A stretch of DNA of 64,000 nt, from the NCBI GenBank assembly GCA_030536995.1, contig JAUNOY010000003.1:1-64000 (forward strand), read 5' to 3'. The notes under the pieces were generated by a model. That model had not been told where the DNA came from. It ran no database searches and was given only the letters and a program-made list of their open reading frames with translations. Source of the DNA: Eubacteriales bacterium. Lineage in GTDB: Bacteria; Bacillota; Clostridia; Lachnospirales; Lachnospiraceae. A program made the translations under genes and the position numbers. Positions 7,598 to 15,788 of the stretch are shown piece after piece (positions within the stretch are counted from its first letter, which is position 1; each line of letters opens with the position of its first letter).

Positions 7598-9355
7598 TTA
7601 AATAAATGTTAAAGTATTTAAGGAATGATACATATCCTGACCGGAATTATCTTTACCCCTGTAACAGTTACCACACATAGTCATTTTTTTAGTTTTTTTG
7701 TTAATATCCATTGATTCTACTTCATAACTGTCGTATCCATCTAATGTAACTGAAATTACAAAATCAGGTGTTAAATTTCTGTCAGCAGAACCTTCCATTA
7801 CCCTTTCAATATCTTCTTTTGCTACATGATATATAATGCTGGTATTCTTCGTTTCTCCGTTTTTATCATATGCCGGTATAAACAAACCATAGCTTCTATG
7901 ATAATATACATCCTGAAGTGTTACATCATCTTTAGTTGCATTGATATCAACCAAAAACGGTTCCTGTTCTGTCATATTCCTTCCATCATAGACAGCTTTA
8001 TTAAAAGCAATTTTGCTGAAATCAACACGCTCCCTATTCATAATAATAAACTCGGACTCACCAGAATTATTACCATAATAAGCAATTCCATACTGTTTTT
8101 TCGTCAGACTTAACCGCCTGATTTCGTTTCCGTCAGGCGTTAAAATTGCCACATGACCTTTTTCTTCAGCTCCAGTTGCGTTGTCAAATGCATAGTAAGT
8201 AACATATAAATTATTATCATCCGGGTTGTAGGTCATTCCATTGCAATGATAAAGTCCGGTATTTTCTGTTTCACCAAATGTTGCAATCACATCCGGCACA
8301 ATGCTTTCCGGGTCCGGTGTCTTATGCAGTGTTGCGTATAAATTGTTTTTATCGCATTTCAAGCAGTAAGCTGTATCATTTGCATCCATAGCCATGCTCT
8401 GGACATTTGGAACAGGAATACCATTCATATTGACTGATGGGATTTTTGCACCGATTTTTACCGAGCCGTTAAATGTAAAATAACCGTTTCCAACTTTATT
8501 AAGATCCGCATGCCATTTTTGGAATTCGATTCCCGGCTGATATACAACACGATCTTTCAGGCTTTTATCGGTGAGGCCAATCACATTGGCAAAAACATAC
8601 ATGTTATTATTATATAAGGTAATACCTTCAAAATTAAACTGTTTGTATTTTTTGCTGTCCATATCTGCCTGAAAAACGGCAAACGGATGATAAGTTCCAC
8701 CTTCTGCGTATGTTGCTGCCTTTACCAGCAGAATCCGGTTTTTACAGGAACTGTAATCATTTATATAATGGTTCGTCAGAATAAACAGTCCATAGTTTCT
8801 GTCATAATAAATTCCGTTCGCTTTTTTATAATCTGTTGCTTCATTTGCCACAACACGGAAATGTATTCCTTTATTTACATTCACGTCCAAATTTTCCATT
8901 GAACCGATTACTAAATTAAACTCTGACGGATTATTCCTGTTAAGATATTCCATCAGAATAAATTCATCCGTTCTATAGCTTGCGATTCCCACATAAGTCT
9001 TAGCGAGTCTGACTTTTCCCAAAATAGTGCCGTCTAAGCCTAATTTAAGCAGATATGGAATGTTGCCGCTGTCTTTACACGTTAAATAAAGAATCTGGTT
9101 TTTAGCTGTCATTCCATAAACAAAATAGTCGAGTGTCGCAAAAACAGAAGACGAAGTGATTGTCCCTGATTTAAAATCGGTAGATTTTAATATCTTACTC
9201 TTACCATTGCTGTTCACTTTAGCAAAATACATAGTGCCGCCTATTCTTGCCATAGCAGCTGCATTTGAAAATCCTGAAGATGGATTATCAACTTCTGCTG
9301 CAAGTTTTGAACTGCAACTGATACGCAATTCTTTATCTGATATTGTTCCTGCCAT
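7598..9355 (-). CDS. Uncharacterised two-lobed beta-propeller-like protein
   Basis: This 585-aa protein begins MAGTISDKELRISC after AAAAAGGAG. I see no signal peptide, membrane segment or known domain. It looks internally duplicated: residues ~80-290 and ~350-560 share the order YGMTA/NGMTY, LDGTILGKVRLAKTYVGIASY / PDGNEIRRLSLTKKQYGIAYY, EFILME/EFIIMN, DRNYGLFI/HRSYGLFI. Such blade-like blocks suggest a beta-propeller or similar repeat fold. It is divergent from a holin-like gene with the Abi_2 module in between. A minus-strand promoter (TTGAAA, 16 bp, TATAAT) lies in the 64-bp repeat upstream. A cargo released by the holin is conceivable but speculative. Confidence 0.8.
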   Translation of the reverse strand: MAGTISDKELRISCSSKLAAEVDNPSSGFSNAAAMARIGGTMYFAKVNSNGKSKILKSTDFKSGTITSSSVFATLDYFVYGMTAKNQILYLTCKDSGNIPYLLKLGLDGTILGKVRLAKTYVGIASYRTDEFILMEYLNRNNPSEFNLVIGSMENLDVNVNKGIHFRVVANEATDYKKANGIYYDRNYGLFILTNHYINDYSSCKNRILLVKAATYAEGGTYHPFAVFQADMDSKKYKQFNFEGITLYNNNMYVFANVIGLTDKSLKDRVVYQPGIEFQKWHADLNKVGNGYFTFNGSVKIGAKIPSVNMNGIPVPNVQSMAMDANDTAYCLKCDKNNLYATLHKTPDPESIVPDVIATFGETENTGLYHCNGMTYNPDDNNLYVTYYAFDNATGAEEKGHVAILTPDGNEIRRLSLTKKQYGIAYYGNNSGESEFIIMNRERVDFSKIAFNKAVYDGRNMTEQEPFLVDINATKDDVTLQDVYYHRSYGLFIPAYDKNGETKNTSIIYHVAKEDIERVMEGSADRNLTPDFVISVTLDGYDSYEVESMDINKKTKKMTMCGNCYRGKDNSGQDMYHSLNTLTFI

Positions 9356-9434
9356 AATTTTTTCTCCTTTTTCTTTTTAATGTTATTTTATATATTCACC
9401 GGTGATACATTTTATAAAGAGTCATAAAAACTGA

Positions 9435-9498
9435 ATTTGTAAACAAAAAATTATATTTTTTATTTTTACAGTTTCAAGTTTACAAACAGATATCCCAA
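9435..9498. repeat. 64-bp exact direct repeat, copy 1
   Basis: This is identical to 10771-10834. It holds an inverted repeat TTTGTAAAC (9436-9444) / GTTTACAAA (9478-9486). On the minus strand it carries a promoter-like TTGAAA-16 bp-TATAAT pointing to the 9355 gene. The two copies bracket the Abi_2 gene and its small RNA. Confidence 0.9.
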
Positions 9499-9504
9499 CT
9501 TAAC

Positions 9505-9545
9505 AAAAAAAGCAGAAAGCATTCTTTTTACAGAAAACTTCCTGC
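9505..9545 (-). terminator. Rho-independent terminator after the Abi_2 gene
   Basis: On the minus strand GCAGGAAG pairs with CTTTCTGC (one G-U) and is followed by seven T. It starts 26 nt after the stop codon. Confidence 0.65.
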
Positions 9546-9570
9546 CATATTACTTATTCTTTATTTGGTT

Positions 9571-10527
9571 TTATAATTTGTATCTGCTTATACTCTTCCA
9601 GTTTTCAGGAAAGCCCATTGTTTTGAGAAATAAATCCTGACTTAGATTGCTCGTCTTTTTCATATACTGGTTAATTATATGATTCAAAGATTTTTTAAAC
9701 TCAGAAAAATCATCTTTTGCGAGCAACATTCGAAACGCAATCACAATAGAAAACAAATCGTTTTTTCTACATTCATATTTATTTCCATTCTGTGGAATTT
9801 TCATTTTTTTATGTAATGCAGTATCTGGAATATCAAACCTGCTCCTATATGAAAACAGTCTTTCATTATGGGCACAAACGTTTCTGTACAAAGTAAGCAC
9901 TTTCATATACTGGATCAATTCTTTTTCACTTACATGCTCAAAATGTATACTGATTTTCGTTTTCATGCTGGTTGTCAAAAATGAATACAGCTTTGACATT
10001 TGTCCAAATGTCAGGGTTTTCATAATGACCCACATCGGAACATTTCCATATGTTTTTCTTTGATAAACCACATATGCGTGATCCGTGTTTTTCTTTGCTT
10101 CTCTATCCAGTATGGCTATTAAACCAGCAATTTTCTTTTTATTTGCTCCTGAATTATTATAATGTGCAGCATCCAGATAATCCTCTTGTTTTTCTGAATA
10201 AGTATTACAAAAATGATAGGAAATCAGCGATCTCATTTTTTGCTCGAAATGACAGAGATACTGGAAAATCAATGCACGAAGCTTTTCATCAAATTCATAT
10301 AAAGCAACAATATCCTCAAAGGTTGTTCCTCTCCTGTATTTTCTTGTCATGGGGTTATAAAATAGATTTTTGTACCCATCTATCAGGGCAAAATAACTGA
10401 TGTCTTCTAACTTAGATGCTGCGAACTTACGGTCAGTAATAACCATCCCTTTTCGCTCAACGAGATTCTGGATTTGTTCTTCATAGTTCAAAAATGGTTT
10501 TATCGGTTTTAATGCTTTTTCTATCAT
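9571..10527 (-). CDS. Abi_2 (AbiD/AbiF-like) HEPN abortive-infection protein
   Basis: The product is 318 aa with start ATG at 10527 and AGGTG five nt upstream. The N-terminal region (IEKALKPIKPFLNYEEQIQNL, then DRKFAASKLEDISYFALIDGY) is typical of Abi_2 proteins. The catalytic HEPN motif R-x4-H is seen as R215-NVCA-H220, the RNase active site of this superfamily. Abi_2 proteins act as phage-triggered toxins that stop growth. Immediately upstream is a self-terminating structured RNA with its own promoter, the layout of an RNA-antitoxin/toxin pair. The module sits between 64-bp direct repeats, suggesting acquisition as a cassette. Family assignment is strong; RNA-based control is inferred from layout. 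Confidence 0.9.
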   Translation of the reverse strand: MIEKALKPIKPFLNYEEQIQNLVERKGMVITDRKFAASKLEDISYFALIDGYKNLFYNPMTRKYRRGTTFEDIVALYEFDEKLRALIFQYLCHFEQKMRSLISYHFCNTYSEKQEDYLDAAHYNNSGANKKKIAGLIAILDREAKKNTDHAYVVYQRKTYGNVPMWVIMKTLTFGQMSKLYSFLTTSMKTKISIHFEHVSEKELIQYMKVLTLYRNVCAHNERLFSYRSRFDIPDTALHKKMKIPQNGNKYECRKNDLFSIVIAFRMLLAKDDFSEFKKSLNHIINQYMKKTSNLSQDLFLKTMGFPENWKSISRYKL

Positions 10528-10558
10528 TTTTCACCTGCTATAAAAATCTGCTATATAG

Positions 10559-10626
10559 AAAAACGGAGGGCCCTCAGGTCCTCCGTCCGGTCGCAGGCAT
10601 CGCAAGTTTCTGCAACCTGATCACTG
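10559..10626 (-). ncRNA. Candidate ~68-nt structured RNA upstream of Abi_2 (AbiF-type RNA antitoxin?)
   Basis: From the predicted start near 10626 the RNA forms a first hairpin, GGTTGCAG / CTGCGACC (8 bp, one G-U, 13-nt loop). A terminator hairpin follows, ACGGAGG / CCTCCGT with five U, ending near 10559. It stops 32 nt before the Abi_2 start codon. Structured RNAs upstream of Abi_2 genes (the AbiF RNA motif) are, to my recollection, described; I cannot test this one against that model here. Position, promoter and terminator resemble type III toxin-antitoxin loci. Confidence 0.6.
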
Positions 10627-10632
10627 ACAGAT

Positions 10633-10661
10633 ATTCTAACACGAACCTTTATAAAAGGCAA
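10633..10661 (-). promoter_or_regulatory. Promoter of the Abi_2-associated RNA
   Basis: -35 TTGCCT (10661-10656), 17-bp spacer, -10 TAGAAT (10638-10633) on the minus strand. It drives the structured RNA, with read-through into Abi_2. Confidence 0.65.
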
Positions 10662-10770
10662 GTGCTTTTTGCGAACATTTGTCAGTATCTATTATATGCT
10701 TATTTTTATATCACATTCCCATCTTTCCCCCTTGTGTGCACCTATGTGAAGGACAACTTTATTAACAAAC

Positions 10771-10834
10771 ATTTGTAAACAAAAAATTATATTTTTTATT
10801 TTTACAGTTTCAAGTTTACAAACAGATATCCCAA
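10771..10834. repeat. 64-bp exact direct repeat, copy 2
   Basis: This is identical and same-orientation to 9435-9498, separated by about 1.27 kb that holds Abi_2 and its RNA. It forms the upstream region of the holin-like gene at 10883. Confidence 0.9.
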
Positions 10835-10882
10835 TGACTCCTTTTACAATGAAACAATCTATTTAGAAAGGAGGCGCCGTAC

Positions 10883-11122
10883 ATGGAGTCAACAATCCTC
10901 GATGCTGCTTTGTCTCAGGGAATATGGGCTGTGCTTGCAATCTTTCTTCTTATTTATATTGTTAAAGCAAACGAGAAACGTGACCAGAAACAGGAAGAAA
11001 GAGAAAAGAACTATCAGACTGTAATCGAAAAGCTTACAGAAAGTTTTCGCATACTGAATGAAGTACAAAAAGACTTACAAGAAATTAAGGACTGTATTTT
11101 GACAACAGAGAAAAAAGAATAG
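10883..11122 (+). CDS. BhlA/UviB-type holin-like peptide
   Basis: This 79-aa protein starts at an ATG nine nt after AAAGGAGG. One hydrophobic helix (IWAVLAIFLLIYIVKA, residues ~14-29) is followed by a highly charged coiled-coil tail (RDQKQEEREKNYQTVIEKLTES...). This is the pattern of the BhlA holin family, which includes the bacteriocin-associated UviB. These proteins permeabilise the membrane and help release phage or bacteriocin products. There are no phage genes around it. Its neighbours are the Abi_2 module and, divergently, the propeller-like protein, which might be its cargo (speculative). Confidence 0.85.
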   Translation: MESTILDAALSQGIWAVLAIFLLIYIVKANEKRDQKQEEREKNYQTVIEKLTESFRILNEVQKDLQEIKDCILTTEKKE

Positions 11123-11205
11123 TCCCCAAACGCAATTCCAGACATTTCAGTCTCAGGAAAATCTAAATTACAAATCGGTTTCAGCCCTGTGTTATCATGC
11201 AAATA

Positions 11206-11282
11206 TGAAAAATGAATCACAGCCAAACTCACTGCATATCGGAGCATATTCAAACATGCTTCGGGCTGTGATTCATTTTTCT
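11206..11282. terminator. Long inverted repeat downstream of the holin-like gene
   Basis: GAAAAATGAATCACAGCC pairs with GGCTGTGATTCATTTTTC across a ~40-nt loop. It has T or A runs at both ends, so it can act in both directions. Confidence 0.6.
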
Positions 11283-11299
11283 ACACCGTATCATATCTT

Positions 11300-11344
11300 T
11301 TGCGCCGGATGAAGACACACTTCCCCCCAATTTCTCCGGCGCAA
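11300..11344 (+). promoter_or_regulatory. Orphan copy of the conserved leader hairpin (copy 1)
   Basis: TTGCGCCGGA (11300-11309) pairs with TCCGGCGCAA (11335-11344) around a loop containing GACACACTTCCCCCC. No gene follows directly. The sequence after it (CAATCAAAAAGAGCG) resembles the Shine-Dalgarno region of the 15853 gene, so this looks like the leader of a lost surface gene, or a free-standing RNA. Confidence 0.5.
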
Positions 11345-11408
11345 TCAAAAAGAGCGCCTACCAGCTCTGATAGATGCTCTCTTACCTATTGCTATTTACT
11401 TGTCTTCT

Positions 11409-11468
11409 GTCAATCCTTTTCCCCTATAAAAGTCAAATTACAACCCCACTTTATTTCTATACTATAAT
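11409..11468 (+). promoter_or_regulatory. LytTR-type promoter of the 11550 surface gene
   Basis: The second half-site GTCAAATTAC (11432-11441) lies exactly 31 bp before -10 TATAAT (11463-11468). The upstream half-site is degenerate (GTCAATCC at 11409, 23 bp away). The block from 11427 to 11490 is nearly identical to 13569-13632. Confidence 0.5.
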
Positions 11469-11484
11469 ATAAGTGTAAAATTTT

Positions 11485-11527
11485 TATACCGGATGGACGA
11501 CACACTTCCCCAGAGTCCTCCGATATA
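11485..11527 (+). promoter_or_regulatory. Conserved leader hairpin (copy 2)
   Basis: TATACCGGATGGAC (11485-11498) pairs with GTCCTCCGATATA (11515-11527) around the loop GACACACTTCCCCAGA. It lies about 10 nt after the predicted transcription start and 22 nt before the start codon. Confidence 0.6.
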
Positions 11528-11549
11528 GCTATAGAAGGAGCGATTATTT

Positions 11550-13481
11550 ATGATGAGAAAAAATTTATGGTTGATTTGTGCCGCAGCCGCAGTTATGGCA
11601 GCAGGCAGCACCGTCTATGCCGCGGATTTCTCCGACGGTGAAACGCCGGTTATCAGCGCTGAAGAATCACAGCTTATGGATTCCGCAGAAATTTTTGACG
11701 ATGGAAACCTTGAAGAACAGGAACCGGTTTTCGGCGATACTGTTTCTGAAACGGAACTTCCGGCAGCAGAAGCTTCTGCCTCCTCTGTTCCTCTTGACGA
11801 GGCTCATTTTCCGAATAAGAAGTTTCGGGAATATTTAGCTACAAAGGATGAAAATAAGAATCAGATTCTTGACTGCAATGAAATCCAGCAAATCACCAGT
11901 TTGAACGCAGGAGATATCGGTACTTATCAAGATAACATTTCTATGGAAGGATATCAATATCTCACTTCTCTGGAGGATTTAACTCTTCTTATGGAGGGGA
12001 AGCATGATGTCTCTCTTACCCTTGATTTCTCATCCCTGCCAAATTTAAAAAAATTAAAGGTTAATCTGTTTTGCGACGATCCCTGGGAGGACGGTATCGC
12101 GTGGTCCACACCTGCAATCCTTTCTCTGACCTCCAACAGCCAGTTGGAAGACCTTACCGTTGACTGTGATGTGAGAGATATCCTCCTTCCGACAGACTGC
12201 AATATCCGGAAATACAGCATCAGTTGCTGGGATAGCGGCTACGATGACTGGGCAAATCATTCCCATGACAAAAATACCCCCAACCGCCTTGTCGATTTGA
12301 TTCCGCAGATGCCGGAGCTTGAAGAAATCTTTATTTCTAACTTTGGTTCCATTGCTCTGGACACCAGCAGAAACCCTCATTTAAGGATTTTAGATCTTGA
12401 TGGCACAGGTGACTGGGGTCTTTCTTCCCTTTTTGATTTCAGCAAAAATCCGGAACTCGAGGTTCTTCGTTTACACAATATGCCCCTGCTTCAGGATAAG
12501 TTGGATCTTTCAAACTGTACCAGACTGCAGACAGTTGATTTTACAAATCTGCGTACCAAGAAATCTGCATATGGCTCGAGTATTGAGGAGACTTTTTCAA
12601 TGATCGATCTGGGCAACTGCCATCCCAAGACTGTCCACGTAGTCTACGATGAATTGCACCATTCCGTTTCTTCCAGCGGTTATATTGATTTTTCCTCTAC
12701 AGATAACTGGAATCCGGATCGTCTCTGCCCAAATAATAATCGTGAAAATTTTGTTTTTCACGATTCCAAACTGTTCCCTGTCAATCTGGCAAACGACCAG
12801 CTCATACAGGGAGGCAAATTCTATTACTATCTGAATGATGCAAAAACTGCCGTTGCAGAAGTTCCGTTCACCATGACAGACATCTACAACCCGGAAATGG
12901 CCACCGGACTTACCGTAACAAAGAAATCCGGCACTTCCCTTACCTGTAAATGGAATCCTGTAAAAAGGCCCCATGACCGCTATGTTGTTTATCTTCAGGA
13001 TTCAAAAACAGATAAAACTATCAAACGGGTAACCTTAAAGAAAAACGTAACTTCCACAACCTTTAAGGGACTGAAATCCGGACAGAGATACAAGCTTGTA
13101 GTCCGCGCCTACCGAACCCAAAATAATAAAAATTACTACTCTCCACACTACGACGGCAATATTTACGACTTTACCATACCGAAAACTCCTTCAGTGAAGG
13201 CAAAACAGGTTTCTGACCGTAAGGTTAAGCTTTACTGGAAAAAGAATCCGGCGCCTTACCGTGACGGCATCAGCCAGTATGGAATCTACTGCCGTAAGGA
13301 AGGCGAGAAGTCGTATCAGAGAATAGCGAAACTTTCCGACACAAAGGACAGCTTTACTACGGGAAAATTAAAGAAAAATACCACTTATTATTTCCGTATC
13401 CGAAGCTTTATCAGAGAAGACCGACACGACAGCCCTACCTCCGGATCATACTCCAAAACCATTAAGATAACCATTAAATAG
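11550..13481 (+). CDS. Secreted LRR/Fn3 surface protein A
   Basis: The product is 643 aa with ATG after GAAGGAGCG. A signal peptide (~1-25, ending VYAAD) is followed by an acidic linker (to ~85). An HFPNKKFREYL segment with an EF-hand-like DENKNQILDCNE loop (~97-108) follows, then irregular leucine-rich repeats (~110-430: LDLSNCTRLQTVDFTNLR). Two Fn3-like modules (~445-535 and ~540-643) end in YSKTIKITIK. There is no sortase signal or transmembrane anchor. It is the first of a tandem trio; the first ~90 codons are almost base-for-base the same as in the 13693 gene. It is probably an adhesin or receptor on the cell surface, controlled by the LytTR system (inferred). Confidence 0.88.
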   Translation: MMRKNLWLICAAAAVMAAGSTVYAADFSDGETPVISAEESQLMDSAEIFDDGNLEEQEPVFGDTVSETELPAAEASASSVPLDEAHFPNKKFREYLATKDENKNQILDCNEIQQITSLNAGDIGTYQDNISMEGYQYLTSLEDLTLLMEGKHDVSLTLDFSSLPNLKKLKVNLFCDDPWEDGIAWSTPAILSLTSNSQLEDLTVDCDVRDILLPTDCNIRKYSISCWDSGYDDWANHSHDKNTPNRLVDLIPQMPELEEIFISNFGSIALDTSRNPHLRILDLDGTGDWGLSSLFDFSKNPELEVLRLHNMPLLQDKLDLSNCTRLQTVDFTNLRTKKSAYGSSIEETFSMIDLGNCHPKTVHVVYDELHHSVSSSGYIDFSSTDNWNPDRLCPNNNRENFVFHDSKLFPVNLANDQLIQGGKFYYYLNDAKTAVAEVPFTMTDIYNPEMATGLTVTKKSGTSLTCKWNPVKRPHDRYVVYLQDSKTDKTIKRVTLKKNVTSTTFKGLKSGQRYKLVVRAYRTQNNKNYYSPHYDGNIYDFTIPKTPSVKAKQVSDRKVKLYWKKNPAPYRDGISQYGIYCRKEGEKSYQRIAKLSDTKDSFTTGKLKKNTTYYFRIRSFIREDRHDSPTSGSYSKTIKITIK

Positions 13482-13488
13482 CAATATT

Positions 13489-13540
13489 CAACCCGAATTA
13501 CTACAGATTTTCTGTAAATAATTCGGGTTGATTTTAATTT
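13489..13540 (+). terminator. Rho-independent terminator after surface gene A
   Basis: CAACCCGAATTA (13489-13500) pairs perfectly with TAATTCGGGTTG (13519-13530), followed by a T-rich tail. Confidence 0.8.
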
Positions 13541-13552
13541 TGCAATTTCAAT

Positions 13553-13610
13553 GTCACTTAAGCGCCGATAAAAGACAAATTACAACCCCACTTTATTTCT
13601 ATACTATAAT
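13553..13610 (+). promoter_or_regulatory. LytTR-type promoter of surface gene B
   Basis: Half-sites GTCACTTAAG (13553) and GACAAATTAC (13574) are 21 bp apart. -10 TATAAT (13605-13610) starts 31 bp after the second. Confidence 0.65.
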
Positions 13611-13629
13611 GCAAATGTAAAATTTTTAC

Positions 13630-13666
13630 ACCGGATGGACGACACACTTCCCCAAAGTCCTCCGGT
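13630..13666 (+). promoter_or_regulatory. Conserved leader hairpin (copy 3)
   Basis: ACCGGATGGAC (13630-13640) pairs with GTCCTCCGGT (13657-13666). The loop is GACACACTTCCCCAAA. Compared with copy 2, a changed base restores pairing in the outer stem (CCGG/CCGG). Confidence 0.6.
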
Positions 13667-13692
13667 ATAGCTATAGAAAGGAGCGATTATTT

Positions 13693-15627
13693 ATGAAGAA
13701 AAAAAATTTATGGATGATTTGTGCCGCAGCCGCAGTTATGGCAGCAGGCAGCACCGTCTATGCCGCGGATTTCTCCGACGGTGAAACGCCGGTTATCAGC
13801 GCTGAAGAATCACAGCTTATGGATTCCGCAGAAATTTTTGACGATGGAAACCTTGAAGAACAGGAACCGGTTTTCGGCGATACTGTTTCTGAAACGGAAC
13901 TTCCGGCAGCAGAAGCTTCTGCCTCCTCTGTTCCTCTTGACGAGGCTCATTTCCCGAATAAGCTTTTCCGGGAATACTTATCTGCAAGAGACGAAAACAA
14001 AAACAATATTCTTGACAGAACTGAAATTGAAAAAATCACCAGTTTGAACGCGAAAGATATCGGTACATTGTATGATAGTTTCTCTATGGACGGCTATCAA
14101 TACCTGACTGCTCTGGAAGATCTGACCCTTCTGATAAAAGGAAATGATAACTCCAATCAGACAATCACTCTGGACTTCTCAACCTTGCCATCCCTGAAAA
14201 AGCTGGATGTAGACTTATATTCCATGAATCTTGAAGATGAGGTAAATAAATCGACCCCAGCCGTCCTCTCCCTCGTATCCAACAGGCAATTAACAGACCT
14301 CTCTGTTTCCTGCGACGTCAGAGGACTCCTTCTCCCGACAGACTGCGGTATTACAAATTACTCCGTAAAGTGCTGGAGTCCGTCTGGTGAACAGGAATGG
14401 TTCGACCACTCCCATGACAGTGATAAAAACCAGTTTCTTGAGCCTATCGCCCAAATGCCTCACCTTGATACTCTGTACATTTCCGGTTTCGATAATTTCA
14501 CTTTAAGCCCTGTCCACAACCCGGAACTCAGAATTGTAGATGTATACAACGGCGACCCTGATTTCATCCAGATATCTGCGGCCTTTGATTTCTCCCATAA
14601 TCCTAATCTGGAGATACTTCGTCTCAGAAGCGTACAGCTCATGCAGGACAAGCTGGATCTTTCCAACTGTACCAAACTTCAGACCATTGACTTTACAGAC
14701 TTTACCACACAGCATAATAATCTTGACTTCACAGTGGAAGACTTCGCAATGATCGACCTTGGAAACTGCCATCCTCAGACAGCCCGCGTGGTTTATGAAA
14801 AGCTTTCTCTTCCTGTTTCAAAGAGCGGATATATTGACTTCTCAAATACCCCCTGCTGGAATCCCGGCCGTATCCGGGAATATGGCAACGACGGCTTTGA
14901 ATTCCATGATTCCAAGATGTTTCCATCCGAACTTGGACGTGAGCAGGATCTGGTATCCGGATCGTTTAAATACTACCTGAACGATGCCCGCACAATTCTT
15001 GCGGAAGTTCCGTTCACCATGACAGACATCTACAATCCGGAAATGATCACCAGCCTTAAGGTAACAGAAAAAACAGAATCCTCCCTCACCTGTAAATGGA
15101 ATCCTGCAAAGAGAGCTCATGACCGCTATGTTGTTTACCTTCAGAATTCTGACACAGAGGAAACCATTAAACGTGTTACCTTAAAGAGTTCCGCAACTTC
15201 TACAACCTTCAAAGGACTCAAAGCCGGTCAGCGTTATAAACTGGTTGTCCGCGCTTATCGCACGGTAAACGGCGTAAATTACTATTCTCCTCATTACGAC
15301 GGCAATGTCATCTGCTTCACCACTCCTAAGTCTCCGACTTTAAAAGCAGACCTTAAGTCCAACCGTAAAGTGAAGTTTACCTGGAAAAAAACTCCGGCGG
15401 CTTACCGTGACGGCGAATGCCAGTACGTCCTCTATTACCGCACTTCTAAAGACAAGCACTATCAGCAGCTTGCCAAGCTTGCAGATACGAAACAGCAGTT
15501 TACTACAAAGAAATTAAAGAAAAATACAACCTACTATTTCCGTATGCGCAGTATCATACGCGATGAGGATGGAAATTACACGACCAAGGGTAAATTCACA
15601 AATACCATTAAGATTACTGTTAAATAG
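13693..15627 (+). CDS. Secreted LRR/Fn3 surface protein B
   Basis: The product is 644 aa with ATG after AAAGGAGCG. The domain order is the same as protein A: signal peptide, acidic linker (identical to A up to about residue 93), EF-hand-like loop DENKNNILDRTE, leucine-rich region with LDLSNCTKLQTIDFTDF, then two Fn3-like modules. The C-terminal end is KGKFTNTIKITVK. The LRR part has diverged from A while both ends are conserved, a pattern suggesting selection or gene conversion at the ends and diversification of the ligand-facing middle. It has its own promoter and leader hairpin, so the trio are separate transcription units rather than one operon. Confidence 0.88.
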   Translation: MKKKNLWMICAAAAVMAAGSTVYAADFSDGETPVISAEESQLMDSAEIFDDGNLEEQEPVFGDTVSETELPAAEASASSVPLDEAHFPNKLFREYLSARDENKNNILDRTEIEKITSLNAKDIGTLYDSFSMDGYQYLTALEDLTLLIKGNDNSNQTITLDFSTLPSLKKLDVDLYSMNLEDEVNKSTPAVLSLVSNRQLTDLSVSCDVRGLLLPTDCGITNYSVKCWSPSGEQEWFDHSHDSDKNQFLEPIAQMPHLDTLYISGFDNFTLSPVHNPELRIVDVYNGDPDFIQISAAFDFSHNPNLEILRLRSVQLMQDKLDLSNCTKLQTIDFTDFTTQHNNLDFTVEDFAMIDLGNCHPQTARVVYEKLSLPVSKSGYIDFSNTPCWNPGRIREYGNDGFEFHDSKMFPSELGREQDLVSGSFKYYLNDARTILAEVPFTMTDIYNPEMITSLKVTEKTESSLTCKWNPAKRAHDRYVVYLQNSDTEETIKRVTLKSSATSTTFKGLKAGQRYKLVVRAYRTVNGVNYYSPHYDGNVICFTTPKSPTLKADLKSNRKVKFTWKKTPAAYRDGECQYVLYYRTSKDKHYQQLAKLADTKQQFTTKKLKKNTTYYFRMRSIIRDEDGNYTTKGKFTNTIKITVK

Positions 15628-15651
15628 TATTTTATGAACCGTAATTTAACG

Positions 15652-15709
15652 GTCACTTCCGAACCTATAAGGGACATTTTGAAGAAAGCGTATTCGCCCA
15701 TGCTATAAT
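15652..15709 (+). promoter_or_regulatory. LytTR-type promoter of surface gene C
   Basis: Half-sites GTCACTTCCG (15652) and GACATTTTGA (15673) are 21 bp apart. -10 TATAAT (15704-15709) starts 31 bp after the second. The rest of this promoter differs from those of A and B, so the retained spacing is informative. Confidence 0.65.
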
Positions 15710-15788
15710 AGGTTATGGAAAAATAATTCCGGTTCATTCACTGCTTATTACATCAACCGCAATTATTTTTCAATCGTATCATATCATT

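Noticed and set aside
10771-10850. LytTR-type promoter for the holin-like gene
   Set aside because: A TACAAT lies at 10845, but the bases 31 and 52 bp upstream do not match the half-site pattern.
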